Positions 26,774 to 35,995 are shown, counted from the first letter of the stretch. The stretch: 64,000 nt of DNA from Candidatus Electrothrix communis (GCA_030644725.1 CP130629.1:2210795-2274794), one strand, 5' to 3'. The notes: generated by a model from the sequence alone, not told the origin. Translations and numbers: made by a program.

Positions 26774-28409
26774 ACCTGTGCGGTTAGCCATTTTTTAGTC
26801 TAAGCAGCCAGTTTAAAATCAATATCCTTTTCCTCAAACCACTTTCTGTATTCATTATTTTGCTTAAGGGCAGTAATCGTAGCCAAGGCCACTGTTCCCT
26901 TTTTGGTCCAGCTCATCCCATTATGTTTTTGTCGTTCTGACACAATCAGATCATTCGCCTTTTCACCGACAGCACTCGAATTACAAAGTCCGAGTTCTTT
27001 TCGGGCAGCATAGCAGGGGATATAAGGTCGGTTCCTTTCCAGGTAGGCAATGAGTTTCTCTAATGATTGAACGTTCTTTATATCCTTCTCCGGGATCTCA
27101 CGCAAAAACTCAATTGCTTTATCTGTGAGACCGTACCAAAGCAACGGCTTGAGTTTATTGAGAACTTCATTGCGTAATTTCCGACCGTTCATTGTTTGAC
27201 TCAGCAACTCCCCGCACTTCTTACCAAGGTGGTACCAGTCCAATATTATTCCCATATTTTCTTTCCAGGAATAAAAATTTATAATTGCTGTATTCAGGAC
27301 TGTATGACCATCAGTAAAAAACTGGAATCGTTTCCCGGAAAGACCGTTAGCAAGTAAAAAAGACATTATAATAGGAAGAAGAGAGGTTATGGACGCTCCG
27401 TTTAAGACATATTTTGTCCCGTTGTGAGAAAGACGAGCGATTGTGTTATGTGCGTATTTCCTTGTATGCGCGGTTCTTTTCTGCCCCGGAATTCTGTTAT
27501 CTTCCTGTCTTTTTACATTAACATCATCCACCGCTATGTTGATTGTTTCAGAAGGATCCTCGTAGCCTATCGGATTATCTATGTAACCATCAGAAAAGCC
27601 ACATACTTCTGTACAAAGAGAGACTGCGTCGTCAATCTTCTCCTGATCCAGAAAAAAGGGACTGATTGAGTATACTCTGGATTCTCTTCTTGATATATCC
27701 CGGTCTCTTCAAAGCCATGCCGGGATAATATTTGTTCGGATTTTTTTGTTATATGCTCAAGCAGGGCAGTTCCTTCCCGCTCTGTAGCTTCATGAAGTGT
27801 ACGGGATGGGGTGCCGTCTTTTTCCTGGTACCGGATGCGATTGATTAATCGTGTTGTTTTTCTGTATGATTCTTCCGTATCACCGTAAATCAAAGCTATT
27901 TCTTTGAAACCTGTGGTTCGGTAATACTCTTTCCCATGCAGGCACGAAAAAACATCTTGACCGGTGTTGTATCGCACGTCGGCACCCTTCAGGATACTAT
28001 GAGTAAAGAATGCAAATCGTCCGGCTTCCCCATCAACTTTATATGGACAACTATTTTGAATTACTTGTTCTCCGGCTTCACTCATCTCACCAGCTTTTTT
28101 TTTGACACCCCGGTAAGGTGCTCGGATAAAGCAGACCGTATTGTCGGATATGCGGTTTGTAAAATGGTTTTTTCGCACTTGTCTATACTTACAGCATCTT
28201 TCTCACTGATAACCATATTGAAACTGCCATCTTGCTGCTTCGTCGGGCTATCGCTAATAGATTCGTTACACTCTACAAGTTCAACGCTTACTTTGACTTT
28301 ATACCCAGTCATTCTGATCCCTCCACATGAAATATCAGTCTATCCTTCTATAATATTAATCGCATGTCACGCGTGAGGGTAGTGAAAATTAATCTAACCG
28401 CACAGGTCG
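26774..28409 (-). mobile_element. ISKra4-like insertion sequence, copy 1
   Basis: 1636 bases with inverted ends ACCTGTGCGGTTAG and CTAACCGCACAGGT, nearly identical to the copy at 50388-52022. Flanks are AAAGATTTCA and AAATAGTTCT, so no target duplication is seen. One flank is the lipase gene, the other a DUF1566 gene cut in mid-domain, implying a deletion or recombination next to the IS after insertion. Confidence 0.85.
26800..28312 (-). pseudogene. ISKra4-like transposase (copy 1), split over three frames
   Basis: Frame 1 (28312-28082) gives the N-terminal 76 residues. Frame 2 (to 27579) continues after an A run at 28095-28103 containing A_AAA_AAG, a classic -1 slippery heptamer kept in both copies. 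Frame 3 (27531-26800) has the catalytic region: FFTDGHTVLNTA, GIILDWYHLGKKC and SAVGEKANDLIVSERQ, a DDE-type set resembling ISKra4-family enzymes. The frame 2/3 break lies at a run of six bases (27652-27657) where copy 2 has seven and stays in frame, so copy 1 carries a one-base loss there. Confidence 0.7.
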
Positions 28410-28543
28410 AAATAGTTCTTCCTCCAAATTCAAAATCAATACCTGCTCTCAGTGAAGTAGAACTTTGATTGCTATGCCCGGTTGTTGATGAGCAGTAAGT
28501 ATCTGACTCACATTGAAAGAGAGGATCAATGGCGGGCTGATAC
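28410..28543 (-). pseudogene. Internal fragment of a DUF1566 gene
   Basis: It encodes QPAIDPLFQCESDTYCSSTT and then SLRAGIDFEFGGRTI, the middle of a DUF1566 domain. It is cut on one side by the IS66 element (joins the 30317-30630 fragment across a GTATCAGCC duplication to give TRYQPAIDPLF) and on the other by ISKra4-like copy 1, where the C-terminal end is lost. Confidence 0.75.
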
Positions 28544-30316
28544 GTATCCTCTCCAAAATCCAGGGTAGCTAAATAAAATTTTTCAAAGCTTGCAATATGG
28601 CTCAATTTATAAGAATATATGCCTCATGAATGCAGATAGTCTGAAAACCTTACAACAGCTTCATATTGATTTTGACTCACTGCCCGACAATGGGGTGCAG
28701 GATAAAATCATGCTGTTGATAAACATCGTTGAGCAGTTAGCCCAGGAGAACCAAGAACTCAAGGAAACTGTCAAATTGCTCAAAGACGAGAACAACCGTC
28801 TCAAAGGAGAGCAGGGGTGTCCGATAATTCGACCCAAAACACAATCTGGTGATATTTCATCGGAGTCGGACCGTAAAAAGAAAAAAACAACAAAGCAACC
28901 CAAACGGAAAAAACGCAATCTTGTTATCCATGAGAAAAAAGCTGCCCAGTGGATAAGGAAAAATTACCCGCTGATGCTGTACCAAAAGGACACGATACCG
29001 TTGTTGTTCAGGATATTATTATAGAGGTGAAAAACACCGCCTTTAAGCGGGAAGTCTATTATTCAGCATCAGAAAACCGACGAATCATCGGCGCATTACC
29101 CATTGAATATCAAGGTGGTTTCGGCCCCGGCATCAGGACATTGGTCCTCTGCTTATATAATGACTCCAACATGAGTCAGCCTAAAATCCATAGCTTGTTG
29201 CAGACAGTCGGTGTTGAAATCTCACCAGCAACAATTTCTCGCATAATAACAGACGATGTTACCTGTTTTCACGACGAAAAATCTGAAATTGTCTCGGCTG
29301 GTCTTCAAGCAACGAATTATCAGAATGCTGATGATACCAGTGCTCGTGTCAATGGCGCCAATTTCTACAACCATGTACTCTGCAGCCCCTATTATACAGC
29401 ATATTTTACCAGAGCGAAGAAGAATCGCCTGACTCTGCTGGAAATATTCAGTGAAGGCGAATTGACCTTCCAGCTAAACTCGCAAACCATTGAACTGTTA
29501 AGTGACTTTAACCTGTCTGAAAAACAGCGGCAACGTCTGACACCATTTTTAAGTGAACGCATAATGGAGCGTTCTGAAATGGATGCTTTGTTGAGTAGGC
29601 TGTTTCCTGACCCTGGCAAACAGAAAACGAATCGTCAACGCATTTTGGAAGCCTGTGCTGTGACAGCGTTTCGTCATCAGGGCCGCCCGTTTCCGATCCT
29701 TATCTGTGATGATGCCCCTCAGTTTAAGGGGATCACCGAACATCTTGGTCTATGCTGGGTCCACGAAGGCAGGCATTACAAGAAACTGCAGCCGTTCATG
29801 GAAAATAATCGCGAGAAACTGGCAAAAGTGCTCAGTGACTTTTGGGATTATTACCATTGCCTGCGGAGCTATAAAGAGGCTCCCTCCAAGGCTGAAGCTG
29901 AACGTCTTTCCGAGCAGTTCGACACCTTATTCCTGCAAACAACAGGCTATGATCAGCTAGATGACCGTTTACGGAAAACATGGGCCAAGAAGGATAATCT
30001 TCTGCTTGTCCTGCAATATCCGCACATTCCTTTGCATAATAATTCTGCGGAACTTGGTGCCAGAGTTCAGGCACGAAAACGGGATGTCAGTTTCCAGACG
30101 AAAAACGAAAAAGGGACTCAAGCAAAAGACACCATGATGACTGTGGTCGAAACTGCAAAAAAAATGTCGGTCAATGTGTTTGAATACATCCATGACCGTA
30201 TCAGCAAAAAGTACGAAATGCCCTCCTTGGCATCCATCATTTCATCTCAATCTCAGCATACTGCTTCCGACCCCGCCTGAAAATATTCCTGTTACCCTGG
30301 TTTTTGGAGAGGATAC
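28544..30316 (+). mobile_element. IS66-family insertion sequence
   Basis: 1773 bases with inverted ends GTATCCTCTCC and GGAGAGGATAC, extended by a further imperfect match (CCAGGGTA/TACCCTGG). GGCTGATAC is duplicated at 28535-28543 and 30317-30325 (8 or 9 bases, depending on the border); IS66 elements normally duplicate 8. It interrupts a minus-strand DUF1566 gene. Confidence 0.88.
28626..30280 (+). pseudogene. IS66-family transposase with one frameshift
   Basis: The first frame (28626-29024) has a leucine-zipper-like segment (LAQENQELKETVKLLKDENN) and a Lys-rich linker; the second (to 30280) begins within it near 28949. The catalytic DDE set is visible as QNADDTSARVNG, ICDDAPQFKG and HNNSAELGARVQARKRDVSF. 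The break coincides with a run of six A at about 28935, so it is either a one-base indel or slippage. Apart from that the transposase is full length for the single-gene IS66 subgroup. Confidence 0.8.
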
Positions 30317-30630
30317 GGCTGATACCTTGTATAATCGACGATACTTCTTAATTCTCTAATATTAGGTAAACGCCAATCAGACTCTCCGGCAAAAATTAAA
30401 TTTTCACAATATGCTAACGCATCCTCCCAAGCAGCAACATCGCCATCAGGATATGCATCAGAAGTTATGATACCATCAGTATTTACATCGGCTGTATCTT
30501 GCTGCCAAGTAAGTCCGGTGCCTTGATCATCTATGGTGTCGCCATTATTTATATATGGACCAATAGCATAAGAGCAATGAGCGTTTATCAGTATCAAAAA
30601 TAACAATAGTAACCATTTCATATTAATCAC
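30317..30630 (-). pseudogene. N-terminal part of a secreted DUF1566 protein
   Basis: Signal peptide MKWLLLLFLILINAHCSYA, then YINNGDTIDDQGTGLTWQQ and SDWRLPNIRELRSIVDYTRY, the standard first half of a DUF1566 domain. The frame runs into the IS66 end and stops at 30292. Its continuation is at 28410-28543. It lies 9 bases downstream of the intact DUF1566 gene, so both were in one transcript. Confidence 0.8.
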
Positions 30631-30639
30631 GCTATCGCT

Positions 30640-31278
30640 TCAATTTGACGGGTCATGAACGCATCGGACATGTGCTATATGCGTTGTTTCTGGATTCGTT
30701 TTTAGCGTATAAGTATCTGATCTTTTGTACACTAAGATTGCCCAAGCGGCATCTGTATTATAAGCATACGAAGTTGCTGTCCAATAAGGATTCCAATAAA
30801 CAGAATCTGGGTCCCAGTACTCTAAAAAGGGTTCAAAAAAACCAAGACCAACATCAACAGCCGTTTTAAGAATGGAGTCCAGCTCTATCAGCTCCGGCAA
30901 TCTCCAGTTAGATAAACCTCCAAGCTCAAGATTGCTGCAATAATTTATTGCTCCAGACCAACTTGTTGCTATTCCTCTCTCTGTATAAGTAGAGTACCAG
31001 TTGCTTTTCTGCCAAATAAGCCCGGTATTATTATCCGTCACTGTGCCGTCGCCATTATCTGTAAATGACGGCGCAGGCCCTTGATAGTTCGCATCCTGTC
31101 CATAAAATGGCTCTCCTTCAGCAGGACAGGTTATTACATTGCCATCAGCATCATAACATGTTGTCTGCCCAGTATCCGGCAAGGGATTCCAGCTTGCCCC
31201 CCATCCTGCTGCCGCAGAAAGAAAAAACACCGCAACCAAGGCGGCAACACCGATGAACCGCTTCTGTATTTTTGCCAT
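30640..31278 (-). CDS. Secreted DUF1566 (Lcl C-terminal-like) domain protein
   Basis: 212 residues, intact. Signal peptide at 1-27 (IGVAALVAVFFLSAAAGWG). The mature part has GDGTVTDNNTGLIWQKS, WSGAINYCSNLELGGLSNWR and LPELIELDSIL, ending in HIAHVRCVHD; VRCV is the typical domain end. DUF1566 modules are extracellular and resemble C-type-lectin-like folds; binding targets are unknown. GAGGT lies 7 bases before ATG 31278. A GEMM-type riboswitch candidate lies about 220 bases upstream on the same strand. Confidence 0.8.
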   Translation of the reverse strand: MAKIQKRFIGVAALVAVFFLSAAAGWGASWNPLPDTGQTTCYDADGNVITCPAEGEPFYGQDANYQGPAPSFTDNGDGTVTDNNTGLIWQKSNWYSTYTERGIATSWSGAINYCSNLELGGLSNWRLPELIELDSILKTAVDVGLGFFEPFLEYWDPDSVYWNPYWTATSYAYNTDAAWAILVYKRSDTYTLKTNPETTHIAHVRCVHDPSN

Positions 31279-31497
31279 GATATTTACCTCAAGCTGTTCC
31301 GCTGAATCAAAAATATTCCCCCCGGAACATAGATAGAACCGACGGGAGGTATCGCGAGTAATGCGCCGTTTTGACGGTAGGAGAAAAGGAACGGCAGCCG
31401 GTAATCAGTCCGCCGATACGGAAGGAAATTGTACCCTGATTGGGCACTTTTCTTGTGGAACTCATAACATACTTCCCGATATTCAAAAGTAAAAGCA

Positions 31498-31569
31498 GAC
31501 AACCCGGCTATCTCCTCCGTGGAGACCCGTGGCTTTCCGACACCGCCTCACAACGGTTGTGGCTTTATC
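31498..31569 (-). promoter_or_regulatory. Candidate c-di-GMP-I (GEMM) riboswitch
   Basis: On the minus strand the segment reads GCCACAACC, a small stem, then CGGAAAGCCACGGGTCTCC, a loop and GGAGATAGCCGGGTTGTC. The order GxAAAGCCacGGgTCT / GATAGCCGGGTTG with closing CAACC/GGTTG pairing is that of the GEMM-I class, though the usual ACGCAAAGCC core is CGGAAAGCC here. It precedes the DUF1566 genes by about 220 bases. A separate hairpin CTTTCCG/CGGAAAG (31572-31592) lies just 5' of it. The rest of 31279-31744 has no recognisable gene. Confidence 0.62.
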
Positions 31570-31744
31570 AACTTTCCGTTTCAACCGGAAAGCAAGGCAC
31601 CCGCTCAGTTAAACTAAGCATTGCCAATTGTTATGATAAATTGTCACACTAACTCTCACGCAATATGATTGTCAAGTGTTTTCTTCAAGAATTGTGTCCC
31701 AGGAGAAAAACGAGAAGCCGAACCGGAGCTTGGAGCGATTACTG

Positions 31745-31782
31745 TAATCACGCTTGACGTTAATCACGCATTGCGTTATTAT
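31745..31782 (+). promoter_or_regulatory. higBA promoter with direct-repeat operator
   Basis: TTGACG (31754-31759) and TATTAT (31777-31782) are 17 bases apart. TAATCACGC occurs twice (31745-31753 and 31761-31769), embracing the -35 box, as expected for an autoregulatory HigA operator. The -10 ends only six bases before the higB ATG, so the transcript would be leaderless or nearly so. Confidence 0.6.
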
Positions 31783-31788
31783 TCAACC

Positions 31789-32067
31789 ATGATCAAGTCA
31801 TTCAAATGCGAACAGACCAAAAAACTCGCAAAAGGACACCGAGTCAAACGCTTTGTCAATATTGCCAATGTCGCCCGACGCAAGCTGAGGCAGCTTGAAA
31901 TCGCCGGTCGTCTTGACGATTTAAGAATTCCGCCCGGCAATCATCTTGAAGCACTGAAAGGCAACCGTGCAGGGCAACACAGCATCCGTATCAACGATCA
32001 ATGGCGTCTCTGTTTTTGCTGGACAGATGCAGGTGCTGAACACGTTGAAATTGTTGACTACCACTAA
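31789..32067 (+). CDS. higB: HigB-type toxin (RelE fold)
   Basis: 92 residues from ATG 31789. MIKSFKCEQTKKLAKG opens it; LDDLRIPPGNHLEALKG and HSIRINDQWRLCFCW are the diagnostic HigB motifs, with HVEIVDYH at the end. It is a ribosome-dependent mRNA interferase in characterised members. The frame is open upstream, but the promoter and homology place the start here. higA follows after 10 bases. Confidence 0.9.
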   Translation: MIKSFKCEQTKKLAKGHRVKRFVNIANVARRKLRQLEIAGRLDDLRIPPGNHLEALKGNRAGQHSIRINDQWRLCFCWTDAGAEHVEIVDYH

Positions 32068-32077
32068 GGTGAAGTAT

Positions 32078-32380
32078 ATGAAAAAACTTAAACCTGTCAC
32101 CCCGGGCGAAATCCTCCTGGAAGAATTTCTGAAACCTATGGGACTCAGCCAGTATCGTCTGGCTAAGGAAATAAATGTACCGGCCCAGCGTATTAATGAA
32201 ATCGTTGCGGGCAGGCGTTCCATCACAGCGGATACCGATCTCCGTCTCTGCCGTTTTTTCAGCCTGTCCAACGGGTACTGGCTCCGCGCCCAGGCCGCCT
32301 GCGATACAGAGGTCGCCGAGCGTAAGCTTAAAAAAACGATTATGAAAATAACACCCTTTGTTGGACGGCAATCCGTTTAA
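32078..32380 (+). CDS. higA: HigA-type antitoxin
   Basis: 100 residues. KPVTPGEILLEEFLKPMGLS opens the XRE helix-turn-helix (LSQYRLAKEINVPAQRINEI), followed by RRSITADTDLRLCRFF and GYWLRAQAACD. This is the usual HigA layout, with toxin-first order. It should neutralise HigB and repress the upstream promoter through the direct repeats. Confidence 0.92.
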   Translation: MKKLKPVTPGEILLEEFLKPMGLSQYRLAKEINVPAQRINEIVAGRRSITADTDLRLCRFFSLSNGYWLRAQAACDTEVAERKLKKTIMKITPFVGRQSV

Positions 32381-32569
32381 TCCGGCACTACGACACAACC
32401 ACTTGAAACAATTCAACAAACATATTGTATTCGCCCGAGTAAAAAGAATATTCACAACATCGCCTTGACCTCCTGCAGATTCCTGTAACTCCCCGAAACT
32501 CAGAGATATTGATCGCGCTGAAATCCTGCGAACGGAAGTATTTATAACACTGAACTTTCCGACAAGAGA

Positions 32570-33232
32570 ATGCTCATCTCCGCCCGTAATATCAGCCATC
32601 AGTACAACCACGGTTCTGGTTGCCTCCAGGTTCTGCAAGGAGTTGATCTGGATATCGAGGAAAAAGACTTTCTCGCTATCATGGGCAGCTCCGGCTCAGG
32701 CAAGTCCACCCTGCTCCATATCCTGGGTTGCCTGCTCAAGCCCACGAGCGGCACCTGTCTTTTACGTGGGCGCGATATCCTCCAGCTGAAAGAAAAAGAG
32801 CTGGCCCAACTCCGGGCTGAGACCATCGCCCATGTTTTTCAACAATTTCATCTCCTGCCGACCATGACCGTGCTGGAAAATGTCCTGCTTCCCTCACTCT
32901 ATAATAGTATCCCGCCGGAACAGGCTGAAGCAGAGGCCCGTCAGGCCATTCAACAGGTTGGGCTTGACCAGCGGATCATGCATAAACCCAATGAGCTTTC
33001 AGGCGGGGAAATGCAGCGGGTCGCTATTGCCCGTGCCCTAGCTGTCAAACCGGATCTCATTCTCGCGGATGAACCCACCGGCAATCTGGATCAGGACAGC
33101 AGCCAGGAAATCCTAACACTCTTCCGGGAAATAAACCAGCAAGGGTGTACCCTGGTCCTGGTAACCCACGACCCTGAAATCGCCGGACAAGCCCGAACCA
33201 CCAGGTATCTGCGCAATGGCAATCTTCAATAA
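32570..33232 (+). CDS. ABC transporter ATP-binding protein (LolD/MacB type)
   Basis: 220 residues. Walker [10 protein letters not shown], the Q loop, signature [15 protein letters not shown], Walker [13 protein letters not shown] and the switch His (LVTHDPEIA) are all present. It powers the MacB-like permease whose start overlaps its end by 17 bases. Same strand as the TolC and HlyD genes at 17.4-20.4 kb, whose missing pump this pair would supply. Confidence 0.93.
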   Translation: MLISARNISHQYNHGSGCLQVLQGVDLDIEEKDFLAIMGSSGSGKSTLLHILGCLLKPTSGTCLLRGRDILQLKEKELAQLRAETIAHVFQQFHLLPTMTVLENVLLPSLYNSIPPEQAEAEARQAIQQVGLDQRIMHKPNELSGGEMQRVAIARALAVKPDLILADEPTGNLDQDSSQEILTLFREINQQGCTLVLVTHDPEIAGQARTTRYLRNGNLQ

Positions 33233-34565
33233 ACCTGTCTCCAATAAACAGGGATATAAGCAAGGGTATCAGATTCGGCTTCTTCTCAAGACCGCCTGCC
33301 TTTCCCTGCTTCAGCAGAAGCTTCGTTCCCTGCTCTCCATCCTCGGCATTGTCTGCGGGATTATGGCGGTGGTCGCTGTTATCGCCATCGGGGAAGGGGC
33401 GGAGCAGGAGACTATGCGCCATATTGAACAGATGGGCATCACCAATATATATATTCGTGCGGATCCCCTCACAGAAGAACAGCAACAGCGGGCCAAACAA
33501 CACCACTCTGCTGGCTTACAGAACAGCGACCGGGAACGATTGCGCACCAATCCCTTTATCCGCAGAACAGCAGGGGCCAGAGAGCGAACCCGCAATCTCA
33601 CCGATCTCCCGCAAGGGCTTCATCCGCAGCTCATGGAATGCACGGCCGGTTATGGCGACATTCTCAGCATCCAGATGGCACAAGGACGCTTTATCAGCGA
33701 AACAGATAAGGTCCGTCGTCACCAAGTTTGTGTCCTGGGCTCGCAGATCGCCGCTGACATGGGAAGAAAGGGGCAACTCGGTCAGGAGATCCGCATCGGT
33801 GAGCAGCTCTTTCTGGTGGTCGGTATTCTTGCTCGTCAGGGTGATCAGGAGGAATTGAAAACACAGCAAACAAAGGAAACCGAGATCACCAAAGAAACTC
33901 AGGTCACCATGCAGAACTTGAATAACATGATCTTCTTTCCACTGGATACGGTGGACGGAGAGACCGAGGCGATGACAACGACTGCGACGACTGCTGATCC
34001 CCTGACCGGCCAGTTGCCTCTTACCGAAATACTTGTTGAAGTCAAGCAGGCAGATCAGGTTAAGCCTTGCGCTGCTCTTTTGCGCCGAAGTCTGCACAAG
34101 GCCCATAATGGCTTTGATGATTTTCAGCTTATCATCCCGCTGGAACTGCTTGCTCAGGCTAGGAAAATCCAAGGCATCTTCAATCTGGTTTTCGCCATAA
34201 TCGGGGCAATCACCCTCTTTGTCGGCGGCATAGGCATTATGAATATCATGCTTGCCAATATCTCTGAACGAATTCATGAAATAGGCCTCCGGCGCGCTGT
34301 CGGTGCCCGACCGGAACATATCATGATTCAGTTCCTTGGCGAGGCTGTGCTGCTCACCCTTATCGGCGGCATCATCGGCATTCTCTGCGGTGTCCTGCTC
34401 GCCACTTTTCTCGGCAGGCTGACCGGCTGGCCCATTGGGTTTTCGCTGCCCGTGCTTCTTCTCCCTCTGGCTATCTCCATCATGACTGGCCTCTTTTTCG
34501 GAATCTACCCGGCCCGCAAGGCCGCGACAATGGATCCTATCCAAGCCCTTGGCAATGCCCCCTGA
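33216..34565 (+). CDS. MacB-like ABC permease
   Basis: 449 residues. First membrane helix LRSLLSILGIVCGIMAVVAV is followed by a large periplasmic domain (about 75-320), then three C-terminal helices in the FtsX domain (IIGAITLFVGGIGIMNIMLA; EIGLRRAVGA; a final helix before GIYPARKAATMDPIQAL). The EIGLRRAVGA and YPARKAA motifs are typical of MacB/LolC-type mechanotransmission proteins. Works with the ATPase upstream and probably with the TolC/HlyD pair. Confidence 0.92.
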   Translation: MAIFNKPVSNKQGYKQGYQIRLLLKTACLSLLQQKLRSLLSILGIVCGIMAVVAVIAIGEGAEQETMRHIEQMGITNIYIRADPLTEEQQQRAKQHHSAGLQNSDRERLRTNPFIRRTAGARERTRNLTDLPQGLHPQLMECTAGYGDILSIQMAQGRFISETDKVRRHQVCVLGSQIAADMGRKGQLGQEIRIGEQLFLVVGILARQGDQEELKTQQTKETEITKETQVTMQNLNNMIFFPLDTVDGETEAMTTTATTADPLTGQLPLTEILVEVKQADQVKPCAALLRRSLHKAHNGFDDFQLIIPLELLAQARKIQGIFNLVFAIIGAITLFVGGIGIMNIMLANISERIHEIGLRRAVGARPEHIMIQFLGEAVLLTLIGGIIGILCGVLLATFLGRLTGWPIGFSLPVLLLPLAISIMTGLFFGIYPARKAATMDPIQALGNAP

Positions 34566-34741
34566 CTTCCGCAACAAACTCTCTTTTCTCCTTATATGAA
34601 GGGATTGACACGTTCATCCTCTTGGAGTAGAACTCCATATATTGATCCAAGTTTTTATGTCCTTACAAAGAAAAAAAGTACAAACGCATAAAAATACTCG
34701 GTGAAAGGCAGACGGCAGTTGCCCTTGCAAGGAGAAGAACG

Positions 34742-35995
34742 ATGAAGCACAGCCCTATTTTTCGATTAATATCTATGTCCATCATTTGGCTGTACGGTAC
34801 AGCCCTTGCCCAGGCTGGCCAGGTCATCAACCAGGAGGAAAAGGACTGGGCGAAGAAGGCCATTCAGCAAGAAAAAGCTCTCACTTCACAGGGTGTGACC
34901 AGCACACCGAATTCCATTGCGGTGCTCTCTTTCAACAACAGGTCAGGACAAAACAAACTGACGCCTCTACAAAAGGGATTAGCCGTGATGCTGATCACAG
35001 ACCTAGTCAAGGTGGAGCAGCTCCGAGTGGTGGAACGAGTCAGAATGCAGGCCCTGCTGGATGAGCTGGAACTCGGATCCTCCGGCCTGGTGAATACAGA
35101 AACCGCGCCCAGGGTCGGTAAACTGCTCGGTGTTGCCAAGGTGACTGGCGGCGATATCCTGAAGGGCGCAGCTCAAGAACTTGAGATCAGCTCCTCTATT
35201 CTCGACATCTCGCTGGATCAGGTTACCAGCCAGCCCACCGCGGCTGGAGCCCTGGATGAACTTTTTCGGTTGGAGAAAGAGCTCCTTTTTAATATCATTG
35301 AATATATGCGGATCTCTATTTCCCCGCAAAAAAAGGCTGAGCTGGAACGCCCTCTGTCTGAGAGCACCCCGGCCCTGCTGGCATTATTCCTGGGTATCGA
35401 CTACTCCGACCGAGGGCTGTACGATATGGCGGCCAAAATGTATAACCAGGCCTTGGTGGAAGATCCCTATCTGGAGCTGGCCAAGAGTGCTCTTCAGGAG
35501 CTAAAGGAAATGGGATTAATCCGCAGTAAAAGTGAAGAAATACAGGAACCGGAGAAGACCGAACCACCCGAGCCTACAGCTGAGAGCGGAGGAAGGATTT
35601 CCACGGGCACCGTTGTCAAAATCGGACTCGGCTTGGCTGCTGTCGGAGCCGGTGTCTACTATGCTGTGGAAGCAATTGAAGATAAAATCAACGAAGAAAT
35701 ACCACCAACGATCGTCAATGTTGATAAACCCGATATAGCTAGCTGCACCGATGAAATGATAGTGACCTTTTCCGAGCCTATGAAGGAATCCTATGCCGTT
35801 ATCACCCCCTCTAAGATAGCAACACAGGTAACTCAATCATGGACCAGCTCGGAAACACTCAAGGTCTCCTGGAGCTTATCATCTTCCACCACTATTACAG
35901 TTGATGTAAGCAATCTCCGTGATACAGCCGATACTGCGCTTGAAATCCCGGGGGGAATGGTTCATCCCTTTTCTCTTTATATTAGCTGTGAGTAA
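34742..35995 (+). CDS. CsgG-domain / Ig-like secreted protein, paralogue 1
   Basis: 417 residues. Signal peptide at about 1-25 (LISMSIIWLYGTALAQAG), then a CsgG-like region (about 55-170) with NSIAVLSFNNRSG, LRVVERVRMQALLDELELGS and GKLLGVAKVTGGDILKG. A TPR-like segment (LGIDYSDRGLYDMAAKMYNQ) follows, then a Glu/Pro linker, a hydrophobic Gly-rich helix (about 290-310) and a C-terminal Ig-like domain (about 325-417, VTFSEPMKE). The CsgG domain in other proteins forms outer-membrane secretion pores or binds the envelope. No lipobox is present, unlike CsgG. First of three tandem paralogues. Confidence 0.75.
   Translation: MKHSPIFRLISMSIIWLYGTALAQAGQVINQEEKDWAKKAIQQEKALTSQGVTSTPNSIAVLSFNNRSGQNKLTPLQKGLAVMLITDLVKVEQLRVVERVRMQALLDELELGSSGLVNTETAPRVGKLLGVAKVTGGDILKGAAQELEISSSILDISLDQVTSQPTAAGALDELFRLEKELLFNIIEYMRISISPQKKAELERPLSESTPALLALFLGIDYSDRGLYDMAAKMYNQALVEDPYLELAKSALQELKEMGLIRSKSEEIQEPEKTEPPEPTAESGGRISTGTVVKIGLGLAAVGAGVYYAVEAIEDKINEEIPPTIVNVDKPDIASCTDEMIVTFSEPMKESYAVITPSKIATQVTQSWTSSETLKVSWSLSSSTTITVDVSNLRDTADTALEIPGGMVHPFSLYISCE

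Noticed and set aside
22192-31278. Diversity-generating retroelement
   Set aside because: DUF1566 genes are possible targets, but no reverse transcriptase, accessory gene or template repeat was found.
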